From assembly GCF_023159225.1 (NCBI RefSeq), contig NC_063181.1:23524073-23588072 (forward strand): DNA of 64,000 bases, written 5' to 3'. A program made the position numbers and the translations under genes. The notes below the pieces were generated by a model. It was not told where the DNA came from and searched no databases. It was given only the letters and a program-made list of their open reading frames with translations. The number at the start of each line of letters is the position of its first letter. Position 1 is the first letter of the stretch. Shown piece after piece: positions 38,701 to 51,774 of this stretch. Source of the stretch: Perognathus longimembris pacificus. Taxonomy: Eukaryota > Chordata > Mammalia > Rodentia > Heteromyidae.

Positions 38701-40992
38701 TCCATGCATACTGATTGGGCCCTGTAGGACATGGTTATAGGTTCAGACATAGCTGGTTAATGTGGAGGTCAGGCAGTCTGGGACAGAGTCACTGGGTGAG
38801 ACCTGCAGCCTATATAAGGAAATTAGCATCTTGGTATATCCTGAAACTCATTGGGAACTTCCTGTGGGACCCAGGCAAGGGGAGTTCTTTCAACCAGAGA
38901 TCCCTCAAGCTTGGGATACATGAAGAACATGGCATCAATTCATCAGAAAATACAGGCTATATTTTTCAGCATGTGGCTAATTGAGAAGCTTAGATCTTTG
39001 TAACTCAGGTGATTCCGAGGTGTGAGCTAAGGTTGGGGCAGTAAATGTTGATCCAGTTATGGGATACCATACTGTTAGCCATGGAGTAGAAAACTGCTGC
39101 TGGCAGTAGATCCCCTTATTATGCAGTACAGGTCTCAACTCCCAGTGATCCTGCCTCATGTGTAGGAAAAACAAAATAATCACTTGAACTTCTGTGCTTA
39201 TTAGATATAGTTTAATGTGTGTATGATTTTTTTAAAGAATATCTATTCTTCCTTTTCCCTTCCCTCCATTTCATAATTATCATAAATTAAGAATTCATGA
39301 GGTCTTCATGTAACTGAATGAGAGTTTATTCTGCAGTTTTGGAAAATGTTAGAGCTGGTGATATCATTTGAGTTCTTAATAGAACCTATAAACAGAGAAA
39401 TTCAGAGACAAATCTTGCACCTTTGAAATAATCCACTCTCTAGGAACTAACCAGGTCCTTGAAAACTGTATTAATCTCTTTCATGAGTGGTACACCAGTG
39501 ACCTAAAACTCTTGCCCCAGGATTACTTCTTAAAAGTTCTTCCACCATCAAGCACAGGTGGCTCACGCCTGGGAGGCTGAGCTCTGAGGATCACAGTTCC
39601 AACTCAGCCTGGTCAGGAAAGTCCGAGAGATTCTTATCTCCAGTTAACTAACTATCAGAAAACTAGAACTAGAGCTGTGGCTCAAAAGTGGTAGGGTGCT
39701 AGCCTTGAGCAGAAAGAGCTCAGGGACAATACCAAGGCCTTGAGTTCCAGCCCTACAACAACAACAACAACAACAACAACAGTTCTTCTACCTCAGAACA
39801 TGATCACACTCAGAGCTAATCTTCTAATGCATGAACTTTTGGGAGATCCATGCAAACCATATTTTTAAACAACATAGCAGGTTCCTATTGAAACAGAAAC
39901 ATCTTACTGGGAATGTGGCTCGTGTGGTAGAGTGCCTGCCTACCAATTGTGAGGCCCTGTGTTCAAACCCCAGTGCTTCCAAAACAAACAAAAACCGAAA
40001 AAGACCTAATGAAATAGAAACTGCTTGATGAAGCTTTTGGAAATAAGAAATGTAAATATTAGACCCAAAGATACTAGTAGGCACAAGAAAATGCTATCTG
40101 GAGAAAGATTAGGCAACCTGTTTAGTATGACCTCACTTCCAAAGTCACACATGTATATGGAAAAATATCTAAAATGAAATAATTGTTTTGTTTTTTTTTC
40201 CATTGAGATGAGCTCATTCTTCATTTAATTTTATGTGGTGGTGAAGGGTCCCTTTCATATACATTGAGTTTTATGAAATACTTTGTGTTTCCTGGACAGA
40301 GTCTTGCTAAGCTGCAGGAGCGGTTTCATTTGGACCAGAACATTGGCAGCTCGGAGCCAGATTTGAGATCCAGTCCTGTGCATTCTCATTTATCTGTCTC
40401 CAGACAGACACTTGATGCCGGGTCACAAACAAACATTTCTGGAGATGTAAGTTGTCTGTGCTGTTGGTTGGCCTGATGCTGAACTTGATGGGCTTTAATA
40501 ACATTATGGGTGTTGAATTGAACAAGAGGAGCTAGACTGTGTATTCAGTGTTGCATTCTCGTTAAGATTGACTTCAAAAAATTGTAGCCTGGGGCTGGGA
40601 ATATGGCCTAGTGGCAAGAGTGCTTGCCTCCTACACATGAAGCTCTCGGTTCGATTCCCCAGCACCACACACATGGAAAGCGGCCAGAAGGGGCGCTGTA
40701 GCTCAGATGGCGGAGTGCTAGCCTTGAGTGGGAAGAAGCCAGGGATGGTGCTCAGGCCTTGAGTCCAAGGCCCAGGACCGGCCAAAAAAAAAAAAAAATC
40801 GGCTGGGAACGTGGCCTAGAGGCAAGAGTGCTTGCCTCGTATACATGAAGCCCTGGGTTCGATTCCTCAGCACCACATATACAGAAAATGGCCAGAAGTG
40901 GCGCTGTGGCTCAAGTGGCAGAGTGCTAGCCTTGAGCAAAAAAGAAGTCAGGGACAGTGCTCAGGCCCTGAGTTCACGGCCTAGGACTGGCC

Positions 40993-41023
<31 letters not shown>

Positions 41024-44000
41024 TAAAAAAAATAAATCAGAGCCTTTTCCGTTAAGGTGCCACACATATATTACTTGTTCCTGTGAATAGCTTTGTTCAA
41101 AGTTCCTCCAACAGCTTTTCTTCAGAGACTCAATTCAGAAGCTGGAGATACATAAAAATTTAGCTTTTTTCTATTAAGTTTGGAGCTTTGGAAATTTAGG
41201 TCATTTCAAATGAACATTAAGGCTAATGAGAAAAAGAAGTATATGACTTTTACAGCTAACAAGAAAACTTGCTTTTGTTAGTTTAAAGTTGATTAAAGTA
41301 TTGAATTTGTGATTTGTAGCTGACATTTAAAAGCATTTGATGTGATTTAGATATTAACTATTTTGCTTTCTCCCTTTTGGAATGCTATTAGCAAGTTCTT
41401 TTTGTATGCTATAGTTTTGTGGTCTATACTTTTTTGAATTCTATACTTCTTTGAAGTGTGTGCTATGAAAGCAACGCAGGTAGATTTTACAGTAGAACTA
41501 CCTACTTGAATGTTATTTGAGGTTATTTAGTTTATATTTTGTACAGCTGAAAGCCAAATGATGGAAGTTTTTGCTCATAAAAGACAAAGAAATCAGTCCC
41601 AGTTTATAAATTTTATTGACCGGTACACCCCTCATAAACTCTTAGATACCAGACACATTTACCTGTTATTTTTGTCTTGAATTTAATTTGTTGAGAAAGT
41701 GCTGTTAAAGTCTCTGAAAAGCAGACAGTCTTAAGCTGAAAGAAATGTTTTGCCCCTACTGAGACTGGAAAGTAAGCGCCTTCTAAAACCGGTGCTTTCC
41801 CATTTCACTGCCATTTTCTTGAGCTTTTCAATTACTTGCACTTCCTAGAAACAAAAGCAGTTTACTTCATTCATTAGCAGAGTTAATTGACTTTTCTTTT
41901 TCCTTTTGTTTTTACTAGATTGGAGTGAGAAGTAGATCAAATTTAGCTGAAAAGGTCAGGCTGAGCCTACAGTATGAAGAAGCCAAAAGAAGGTAAGGCC
42001 CACAGGAGTGCTATTCTGTCTGGGCTTCCACCGGTTCTTTTTCAGAATGAATCTCTACTCTGGTGGTGACATCTGCTGGGCACTTCCCCACATGTCTCCC
42101 TAAAGTTAGCCTTGGGTGGTGGCTTTGTAACATAGAAGGATTGCTTTCCCTTTCTCTTCCCTTCCCCTTCCTTCAAAGTTTTAAGACCATGGAGGTTAAT
42201 GAGAAGTAGGTGGGTGGGTGGGGAGAGAATAAAATTGACCCCTTCTGGGAGGTACTTGTAATTGAAAGTAAGAAGATTGATTTCCCCCCATGGAAATGCC
42301 ATACAAAGACTCCAGGGCTCAGGACTGGGAGGCCGCTGAAGAGTTCTTAGGTAAATGTATTCTGTGTTCTTTTGCTCAAAGGGAAGTCTAACTGCTAATG
42401 TCCTCTGAGGGTGCTAAGGTGGGTGTCAGTTGACTTAAGTCGGGAGAAGGAAAACAGATTCTTATTTCGCTCCTCTACCTTCTGAATGCTTACCAGGCCT
42501 TGTGCTTGCTTTTTATGTGAATCTGCTGGGGTGAAGACCTTACCTAGCATAGAACTTCACATTGTTTTCGTAATACAGTGTGCCTTACTTGTTTTGAGGG
42601 AGAAGGCCATATTGATAGAGATAATTTGGTTCTTTCCCATTTAAGAGCTTAAGGAATGTTATTGGTTTGGTATTTAGGAGACACTGGGAAACCCTGCATT
42701 GTCACCCCGTAGGAGACCAGGAAATATCCCACATTCCTTCCCATGAGCAGGACATCAGCCGAGAACCCCCGGAATGTCATGCCTCTCTGCCATAAGCAAA
42801 ACCACTAGATATTGAAGTATGCTCAATATTACCCTGGATGAGAAAAATTTAAAGTAATTATTTATAGTTCTTAGAGGTTATATAGCTTTACCAAAGTAAA
42901 ATGAATATTTGCCTTTATGTAACCTGCATTTCTAATATTAATTGATTCTTGAGTTTATTAAAAGGAAACCTAAGCTTCAGTTCACAAATAATTAACCACA
43001 TCACCTTGGGCAAGTCACTTAGTCACTCTGAACAAGTTTACTTAGCCAATTTTAATGTCTTTAATTTTTTTTTTCCTAGTAGATTTTAAATGTCTTAAAG
43101 GTAGGAAAAAAATTGTATTTTATTTCCTTCTCAAAGCCCAGACTTCAGTAGGGCTTTGTCTTCAGTAAGTATCAGGGGCTAATTTGGGGGTCCAGTGATG
43201 TACAAATTGCTCCAAGGAGTTTTCCTGAAGATAGTGGCAAAAACTCAGAATTAATCCTGAAAGTTTGTACCTTATGCCCCTGGGTTCTTACTGGCTTGAT
43301 TCTGGCTTGGTTCTGCTTCCTTTGGATCAGCTTGTGTTTATCTGTGATCGCTAACAGGTAATGCCACCTGGAATTACAGAACATGTCTCTTTCTTGGAAG
43401 TCTCCATATTCTGCTCCTCAGATGTAGACTATCCTTTCTGCAATAAAAGTTCAATACCTCCCTAATTTTGGATGTCCAAAGTAATGAGCAGATCCCTTGC
43501 TTTCGCGTTTACATTGTCATTCTCAGCTCAGTTGATTAATTTGAACACATCAGAACTCAAGGCACTGGTTCTTTCCCTTTTGGTTGTATTGCTAAACAAT
43601 GTGGGGTTTGTTTTACAGCTCCTTACTGATGCTAAGGAAGGTATGCATATGTTAAAAATGCATTTTCCTCTTCCGTTCTGAAAAGAGGCAAGTTGTGTTT
43701 CTCTGAAACCTGTTTTCTCCTCCAGCCTTTGTTTTTTGTGCTTAATGAAGCTAATAATATCATGCTTATTTAGCATTTTGATAATTAATTTTCCAGTACA
43801 TTGAGACAGTTGTTTATGATTTTTGTGGTTAAAGCTGAAGAATAGTTGATGTTACATCTACCAAGTGCACGTGGTGAGTGGAAATGAGAACAGGACATCT
43901 GCAATGCTGATCAGAGGTGGCAATTTTTGTTTTATTTTGCCTTGTCTTTTACAATTTCTTCCATAGAAAAAGAAAAACACTCCTTTTCTCTCAGTTTTCC

Positions 44001-47000
44001 ATATTCTATGTAGACTGTAGCAAGATTGAAAGTAATCATCTATCATTATATCAACATCAGTTGCGTTTGTAGTTTGCCTAGCTCTTGGACTTTGTGGTCA
44101 AAAGCACCATGTGTTTGTTTGTTTGTTTGTCTGTCTGTCTTGGGAAGAGTACTGATGGGCTTTTACAGTGCCCCCAGGCAAGCTGACTCAGGGAGTTCAA
44201 GATGTTCACATCAAATTGGTTAACAACCCTGTGGCACTCTGAGCAGAGTGAAATAGTAGGGTCAGCAACGTTTTGCTACTAGTTACTTTGGTTCATTTTC
44301 CAGTTCATTCCCTCACCCCCTTCCCACTCACCCCTGTGGTATTGTGCCACCTGCCTGTGCTGGGTAAGGTCCACTGTGCCTGCTCCCGTACAGCTGAATC
44401 GCTGGGTGCAGGGGAACATAGGTCAGATGCAATAATGTGTAGGATGTTGGCACAATGAGTACTTAATAAATGGTCACGGTAATCAGGGCCTTGCTAGAGA
44501 GAGGCTTGCCAGTGCAAGGCTTAAGGACAGTGTGGGTTTGGGGATGCCAAGCCCTGTCCCCTCTTTTCCTTGGTGACATGGAGTCACAATGAATTGACTT
44601 TGCCTTACTGTAAGTTAACCAATCCACTGCTCTTTTCTGCATCTCTGCCCCTGATTTGCTAAGATCTAGTCTCCAAGAATCCCTACTTTCCTAGTTTTTT
44701 ACTTAGTTTGTTTTTTTAATAGAAGCCTTCCAGGTATCCTTCCCTTACCCCAAATACACCCAAGCTGCCTGTCCATGACCTCAGAGCACTCTGCCTCTAA
44801 AGCTTCTGTGTATTTGACCTTCACACTTTCATCAGCTTGGGTGATATGCTCATTCACATTGTAAAGACATGGAGCAGATGAAAGCTGAGTGTGGATTCGA
44901 ACCAGAGACCGGAGTGTGGGGCTCAGCTACTCCCTGATAAGCTATCATTGGGAAGATCTGGACTGCAAGTCCTCCTCCGGCTCCTCCTAGCCCACATCTA
45001 CCCTTTTCCAGAGTCCTAACTACGTGTGTGTGTATCTTGTGTCTCTTTTTAGCATGGCCAACTTAAAAATTGAACTGTCAAAGTTAGACAGTGAGACCTG
45101 GCCTGGGGCGTTGGATATAGAGAAAGAGAAACTGATGCTGATTAATGAAAAAGAGGAACTTTTGAAAGAGTTGCAGTTCGTCACTCCGCAAAAGCGCACG
45201 CAGGATGAGTTGGAACGCCTGGAAGCTGAAAGGCAGCGACTGGAGGAAGAGCTGCTGTCTGTGCGGGGCGCGCCGAGCCGGGCTCTGGCAGAAAGGTCGG
45301 TTTTCTTCTGGAAACAGGGCAGCCTAAAACTTGTGGTTATATCTTAGCTGATGACATTTTCTTTTCTTTGGGTTCTGAAATCTCAGTTGCATCTCTTCTT
45401 AGTGGATGGGAAACAGCCCAAAGGGACTTTCTATGGAGCAATAACGCACACCCTCCCAATGGCCCACAGTATCAGTGCCGTGTGTGTGTCAGGAATGTGA
45501 CATACCTGTGACAGATGTCCAATCACTAAAGAATGTTGACATAAGACCCAGAATGAAGTACATCATCGACCAGTCTGGTAACAATAGCTATAAACTATTG
45601 CACTCTGATAAGCGACTGAAGCTTCCTATTCTGGGTTTTATTGCTCACAAGAATGCGAAAGTTTATTGCTTTTAATCTCACAAGGAAAATAAAAGACAGC
45701 TTTCTCCCTCTGATATCCTAACAGGTCACAAAATGTCCCTTGGATTTTATTTGTCAGTTGAAATGCTCCTCTGAAGCAGATGAAAATGTAAAATGCTCTC
45801 AAGACACTTTCTGATCTTTTGTAGAAATGTATGAGTTGATAATTTAAACTAAAGAATCCAATTGTAGCTGGGCACCAGTGACTCATGCCTGTAATCCTAA
45901 CTACTCAGGAGGTTGAGATCTGAGGATCAAAGTTTGAAGTCATCCCAGGCAGGAAAGTATGTGAGACATGTGTCTCCAATTAACCATTAAAAAGCCAGAA
46001 GTGGAACTGTGACTCAAGTGGTAGAGCACCAGCCTTGAGTGACAAAGCTAAGGAACAACTACTGGGTTCTGAGTTCATGCCTCAGTACTGGCACACAAAA
46101 AAAGAAAAGAATCCAGTTGTGTGAACAGATCAGCAGGAACATTAGGGAGGGAATCTGTTTGTATGTGTCATTTGGACACACAAGCAACTGCACCAGAGCT
46201 TTGTATTCCAGTCTTGCTGGCTGTGTTGTGGATATCTGTTACAGGAGAGACTGTTGTGCCCTTCAGAACCACTGGACCGTCCTCTCACCAGCAAGTATGG
46301 AGCAGTTAGTGCTGCAACACAGGCACAAAATTTATGTGGCTATGATCTCTAGTGACCTAGAAATAAGTTTAAAATATGTAGCCATAATCCAGTTTCTTCT
46401 CTTTTAAAACTTGGCTTCTTGTTCTCTAATCCCTAGTCTCAATAAATGGTTAGTTTGTGTCTCTACACAGTATCAAAACATTTGAAAATATGTAGGGAGG
46501 GAGAGAGTAATCATTTCTCACATTCCCACTTAGATATTTGCCTGTGAACTAGCCCCCTTTCAAATTTAGTCATTTGGGAGAGTAGACTGTTAGGAGTCTG
46601 AATGTTGATCAAGGCTATGTGGCTACAGCCTCATAGCTTTGGGGAGTGTAATGAGCCTCCATAGAGTGTATTCTGCTACTGTCTGTAAAGGTCTCATCAC
46701 AGCCCTCTTCACCCCTCTTTCCTGCCTCTTATGCTCTGACTTCTGTGTATAGTGGTGCTGACCAAAAGGTCTGCCCAACGTTGATGTGTTCAAGGCCAAG
46801 TCAGGGCCCATTTAAAAACACCTGCAGAAGCTAAAAGAATGAGATGTCAAAGCTAAATGAGTTACCTTGTCCATATTTGTAGAATTTCAACTTCTAGTAC
46901 AAAAGATCCATAGTCATCAGTATGATGAAATAGGTAGTTTTTGTGAGGTTTATGGGTATGTTATTTAGCATTCAGTAACATGTGGTATACAATAATTTCT

Positions 47001-50000
47001 TCATGTCCATGGGGATATTGATTCCAGGGTCTTCCCCCTACACAAAAATCCATGGCTAGCCCTAATAAAAATTCTGTCATATTTAATAAACATAGCATGC
47101 AGTCTTTATGGAATATGATAATATACAACATTGTAACATACATATGATATGTATAATATACATATGATATGTAGTATACATAGTATGTAATACATAATTG
47201 TATAATATTTGCATATTACCATATGCATTACTTTGAATCATTTCTAGATTACTCATAATACCTAATATAAGGGCTGCATGTGGTAGTGTGTGCCTGTAAT
47301 CTCAGCAGCTTGGATGATAAAGATTGGGAGGATCATACTAGCCCAGACAAAAAGCCAGACTCATCTCAATAAACAAACCAGGTGTAGTGGAGTACCGCTG
47401 TAGGTATGTGGGAAGCATAGGTAGGAGAATTACCATCTAGGACTAGCCTCAAAGGAAAAAAAAAGCATGAAACCCCATCCAAACATAACTAAGCAAAAAG
47501 ACATATATTGAGTTGTGTATTGCTTGCCTAGGAAGCATGAGGCTCAGAGTTCAAATCCCAGTATGACAGAACATAACAATGTAAATGTTATATCAGTTTA
47601 AAAATATGGGTATGTATGATCAGTACAAAGGCGGAGTTTGGATTTTTTTTCCTTGACTTTTTTTTTTTTTTTTTTTGGCCAGTCCTAGGGCTTCAACTCG
47701 GGGCGTGAGCACTGTCCCTGGCTTCTTTTTGCTCAAGGCTAGCACTCTGCCACTTGAGCCACAGCGTCATTTCTGTCTTTTTGTGTTTATGTGGTGCTGA
47801 GGAATCGAACCCACAGCTTTCTGCATGCTAGGCAAGCACTCTACCACTAAGCCACATTCCCAGCCCCTTTGACTGTTTTTGATTAGTTGAATTCTCCAGT
47901 GTGGAACTGGGAGCGTGTGTAATTAATTGTACACATGTCATGTTCTACTTTGTAATTGGTGACTCTACAGTTCCCGTTTAGATTGGGAAAGAAAACATAT
48001 ACATCTTTGTTCCTTTGTTTTACTCAGCATTTATGGGTGTGGTATCTTACCTCTTTTTTTTTATTAAGGATAGTTTATTCCTAAGAGAATTTCATATTTT
48101 TGTTTACACACACATAACTGTCAAGATTCTAGCAAAAACAGAACAGCAGTAGGTTGGAACACATTGGGAATTGGAGCTATAAAACACTTCTCAAAGGTAG
48201 GAACAGATCTCCTGAGGTCCAGCCATGGGGTTTGTGTCATGTGAGGAATTAGCAGTGTGGACAGACTCACTAATTTATGATACCTGTGGCTTGTATTCCA
48301 TGCAAGGAGATGTATATGTTTTATTTATGATATGTTGCCTTTCTGAGTCATTTGGCATTCCAGTAAGGGAATAGCCATTTCTAGTGTCTGTGACCAAAGG
48401 CAAATCCCCAAGTCTCTATGACAGTGAAAGGCCAAGGGACTCGGGCTCTCTGGCTTGATGGATGTAATTGCCAGTGTTGGCTACTCGGGGCTCTGTGATT
48501 CCACAACCCAGCCACAGCAGCAAGAATGGGATCCTTCGTTTCCCAAGTCGTGGTTTTTGCTTCCCTTCTGCTCGTTCTGTAACTTGTTCTTATTCTTGGC
48601 CCATTGTTTCTTCTACTCAGTGTGTATTTCTACTGTGCTTGTGGCTGCTGCTCAGGGGTAAGTGGGGCCTCAGAAGGTAGGACAGCACCTTGGCAAGCAC
48701 TCTTATTTCTCCATGTTAAGACAGGGATGCTTTTGCAAAGTAGGAGTCTCTGTGTAAACTATGGTTTCATCTTTGTGCCTGGTCAACACCCAGTCCCTCA
48801 ATTACCTACACAACTACCAAAGAACTACTTGCTGCATTGTCCCACATCTTCCTGTTTTCCATTTAAATTGTGATGGATTAGTATTTAAGGAGGATGTTAG
48901 ACAAGTTTCTGAGTCATTACTGGATTATAAACTCTAAAGATGCTAAATTCACAAGAATTTCAGTCACCCTATAACCCTATAGTGGTGAAGTCGCCACCTA
49001 GTGGTGGTGGAGCACATTGGAAGGATCCCCGGATTCAAAGAGATGTTGCCATAAATGAAAGTCATGCAGTGTACAACTTCCTCCAGGTCTTATATTCCTT
49101 CCTCCAGTTACTGACTGTGTTTTTCTAGAACTGTTAAGATTTTATCATCACATGTTATTTTCCTACAAATTCCCGGGAGTTTGCTTTCTAATAACCATGG
49201 TGTCATTATTTCTTTTTGTTGGTGGCAGTGGTTGTGGGGCTTGAACTCTGTGCCTGAGCACTGTCCCTGAGCTCTTTTTGCTCAAGGCTAGCACTGTACC
49301 ATTTTTAGCCACAGCGCCACTTCCGGTTTTCTTGTGGTTAATTGGAGATAAGTCTCACAGACTTTATTTGCCAGGCTAGCTTTAACTATGATCCTCAGAT
49401 CTCAGCCTCTTTAGTAGCTAGGATTACAGACATGAGCCATCAGCAGCTGGCTGCAATATTTAGTTTTATACCTCACATCAGGAATATTTCTCTTGGGGCT
49501 GGGAATGTATTTTAGTGGAAGAGTGCTTGCCTGGGATGCATGAAGCCCTGGGTTCGATTCCTCAGTACCACATAAAGCCAGAAGCAGGCTGTGGCTCTAG
49601 TGGTAGAGCACTTCCCTTGAGCAAATGAAGCTCAGGGACAGTGCGCAGGCCCTGAATTCAAGCCCCAGGACTGGTTTCTTCATACTTCTGTGTACCTTCT
49701 CAATCAATTAGCCTCCTATGTCTTTGTTTTTTAACCTTGCTGAGATTTTGTTTATATTTGAGAGATGAGGAAAAATAAAGATTGTGGTTTTTTTTTATAA
49801 AATACTGTGAGTTAAGACATTATCTCACCTTGAAGTACTAAAGAAAATGACAAGAATGCCTTTTTAATGGAATTATGTTATTGACACATCAAAGGGATAA
49901 GTACCTATAAATAAAATATGAGCATATTCTCTTATTACTAAGACATACATAAAATTTCAAAGATGTTGGAAATCAGGGCCATTTATTTTTCTTTAAACCA

Positions 50001-51719
50001 AAGTGACTAATTTTTATATCACCATGGCTCAGGGAGTGTTGAGGCTTTGAACAAGAGCAGTTGGGTTTTATCATCTGTAGAGCACTTTCTGGTACATTAC
50101 TCTCTTTGACTCCCCTGAGTTCCTTATCAAGTAGGCACAGGAGGATTTTATTCACCATTTTACAGATGAGAAAGGTGAGACTTTTGAAGCTGGGACTTAC
50201 CAAGGAGGGGGCAGATGGCTTGCAAGCAGCGAGGGCAAGGCTAGGAACCACAGTGCCTCTCGGAATCAACTGGTCACCCCTGTGACATCTAGAGTGGCTT
50301 GCTCCAGCCTGTCTGAAGAACCTCATGACTCACACCACTTATGCAGGCTCTTAAGTTGTGCTTTGGTTGCTTGATCCAGTTTTCAACAAGTTATTTTTCA
50401 CAATAAAACTGAACACAACTGAACACAAAAAAAAAAAACTCAAAAGCTTTTGAAGTTGAATATGTGTAAAATGTTAGGATAATCTAGAGCAGGTGAGGAG
50501 ATGGCAGGTAGTTAGAAAAGTCACTTTGAAGTCTTCTTGCATAATATTTAAGTCCTCTTCCCCCTTCCCCCTTCCTCTCCCTCCCTTTCCCCCTCCCCCT
50601 CTTGCCTCCCCCTGTCTTTCCAATTGTACTGAGATGTGAACTCACTTGCACTTGCTAGGCAGGCATTCTCTGCCACTGAGCCATACTCCCCAGCCCTTTT
50701 GCTTTTCTCAGTGATACAGGGTCTCACTTTTTGCCCTGAGAAATACTTGAACCTTGATCTTCCTATCCTCCCCTCCAACATAGCTGGGATTAAAGGCATG
50801 AACTCCCACACCCAACTTATTTGTTGGCATAGAAGTCTTACTAATTTTTGGCCCAGACAGGCCTTGAACCATGTTCCTCCCAATCTCCACTTCTCAAGTA
50901 GAAAGACTACAGGAATTTGCCACCGTGCCTTATCCTCTAATTTTTGTTAATCATTAACATCTCATTAGGGTTTACAGTTAGGGTTACAACATTTTTTTTA
51001 TCATTGGGCATTATTTTGAGATAGTTGTCTGTGTAAGGATTCTGTAGTCTTTGTGCAGCTCGTTCCTGTCCTTGTTTTCTTCCTTACTCTTCCGTCTCTA
51101 GCTTATAGACCTATAGAAAACTTCACACTGCCGGCATTTTGGAGTTGCAACAGCACCTTTCTTTTTTAGTACCAATTAAGAAAATGGAGATGGGGCCCGA
51201 ATCTCTTCTTTGGTTTATCACTGCTGTGTGCCCCTCAGAATGGGGGTCCCTTCTGGTTGCCCTCTGGTCTCAGGGTCAAGGTCATTCGGATTTCCTTCAT
51301 CACATGTAATATTAGCATAACTATCTTCTCTCGATTTTCATATTGCATAATAATCTGTCTTTTTCTAGACTGAAATTGGAAGAGAGAAGGAAAGAGCTGC
51401 TACAGAAACTTGAAGAAACTACTAAATTAACTACTTATTTGCATTCACAACTTAAAAGGTGAGCTTTGAGGATTCTGATCAGATGTTCAGGCACGTCTTA
51501 GTTCCTCTTTGGTTATTTTGTGCTTTGTTTCTGCTATTTAAAAGTAAATGAAATGGTTTTCATCAGCACAGCTGATGTGACCAAACTCAAAGTCACATGG
51601 GTTGTGTTTCATGAGCCCAGGGTCTTATTTGGAATGTACTTGAACTATGTTATAGGAAGATGTTTTGCCTATTAATAAAAAAAATTAGGAAAACATCACA
51701 TTCCAGCCCTTACTCCATC

Positions 51720-51774
<55 letters not shown>

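Larger units (their letters stand above)
38595..40299 (+). other. WWC2: WWC2 intron (1.7 kb)
   Basis: It holds a B1-ID SINE with an AAC-repeat tail and an ID monomer. The 38600-39540 part has nothing recognisable; an 89-codon open frame at 38715-38984 lacks any protein resemblance. Confidence 0.75.
45296..51368 (+). other. WWC2: WWC2 intron (6.1 kb)
   Basis: It holds a B1-ID SINE (45864), a B1-B1-ID trimer (47271), a dimeric ID SINE (47658), a B1-ID (49222), a dimeric ID (49495), a MIR and another trimer (50624). The stretches 45300-45860, 46110-47270, 47870-49220 and 50940-51360 show nothing recognisable apart from a TA-rich direct repeat at about 47139-47185. Confidence 0.75.

Noticed and set aside
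48455..48873. Overlapping + strand open frames that look Cys- and Ser-rich
   Set aside because: Three frames are open together, there is no splice context or family match, and the sequence is ordinary intron.
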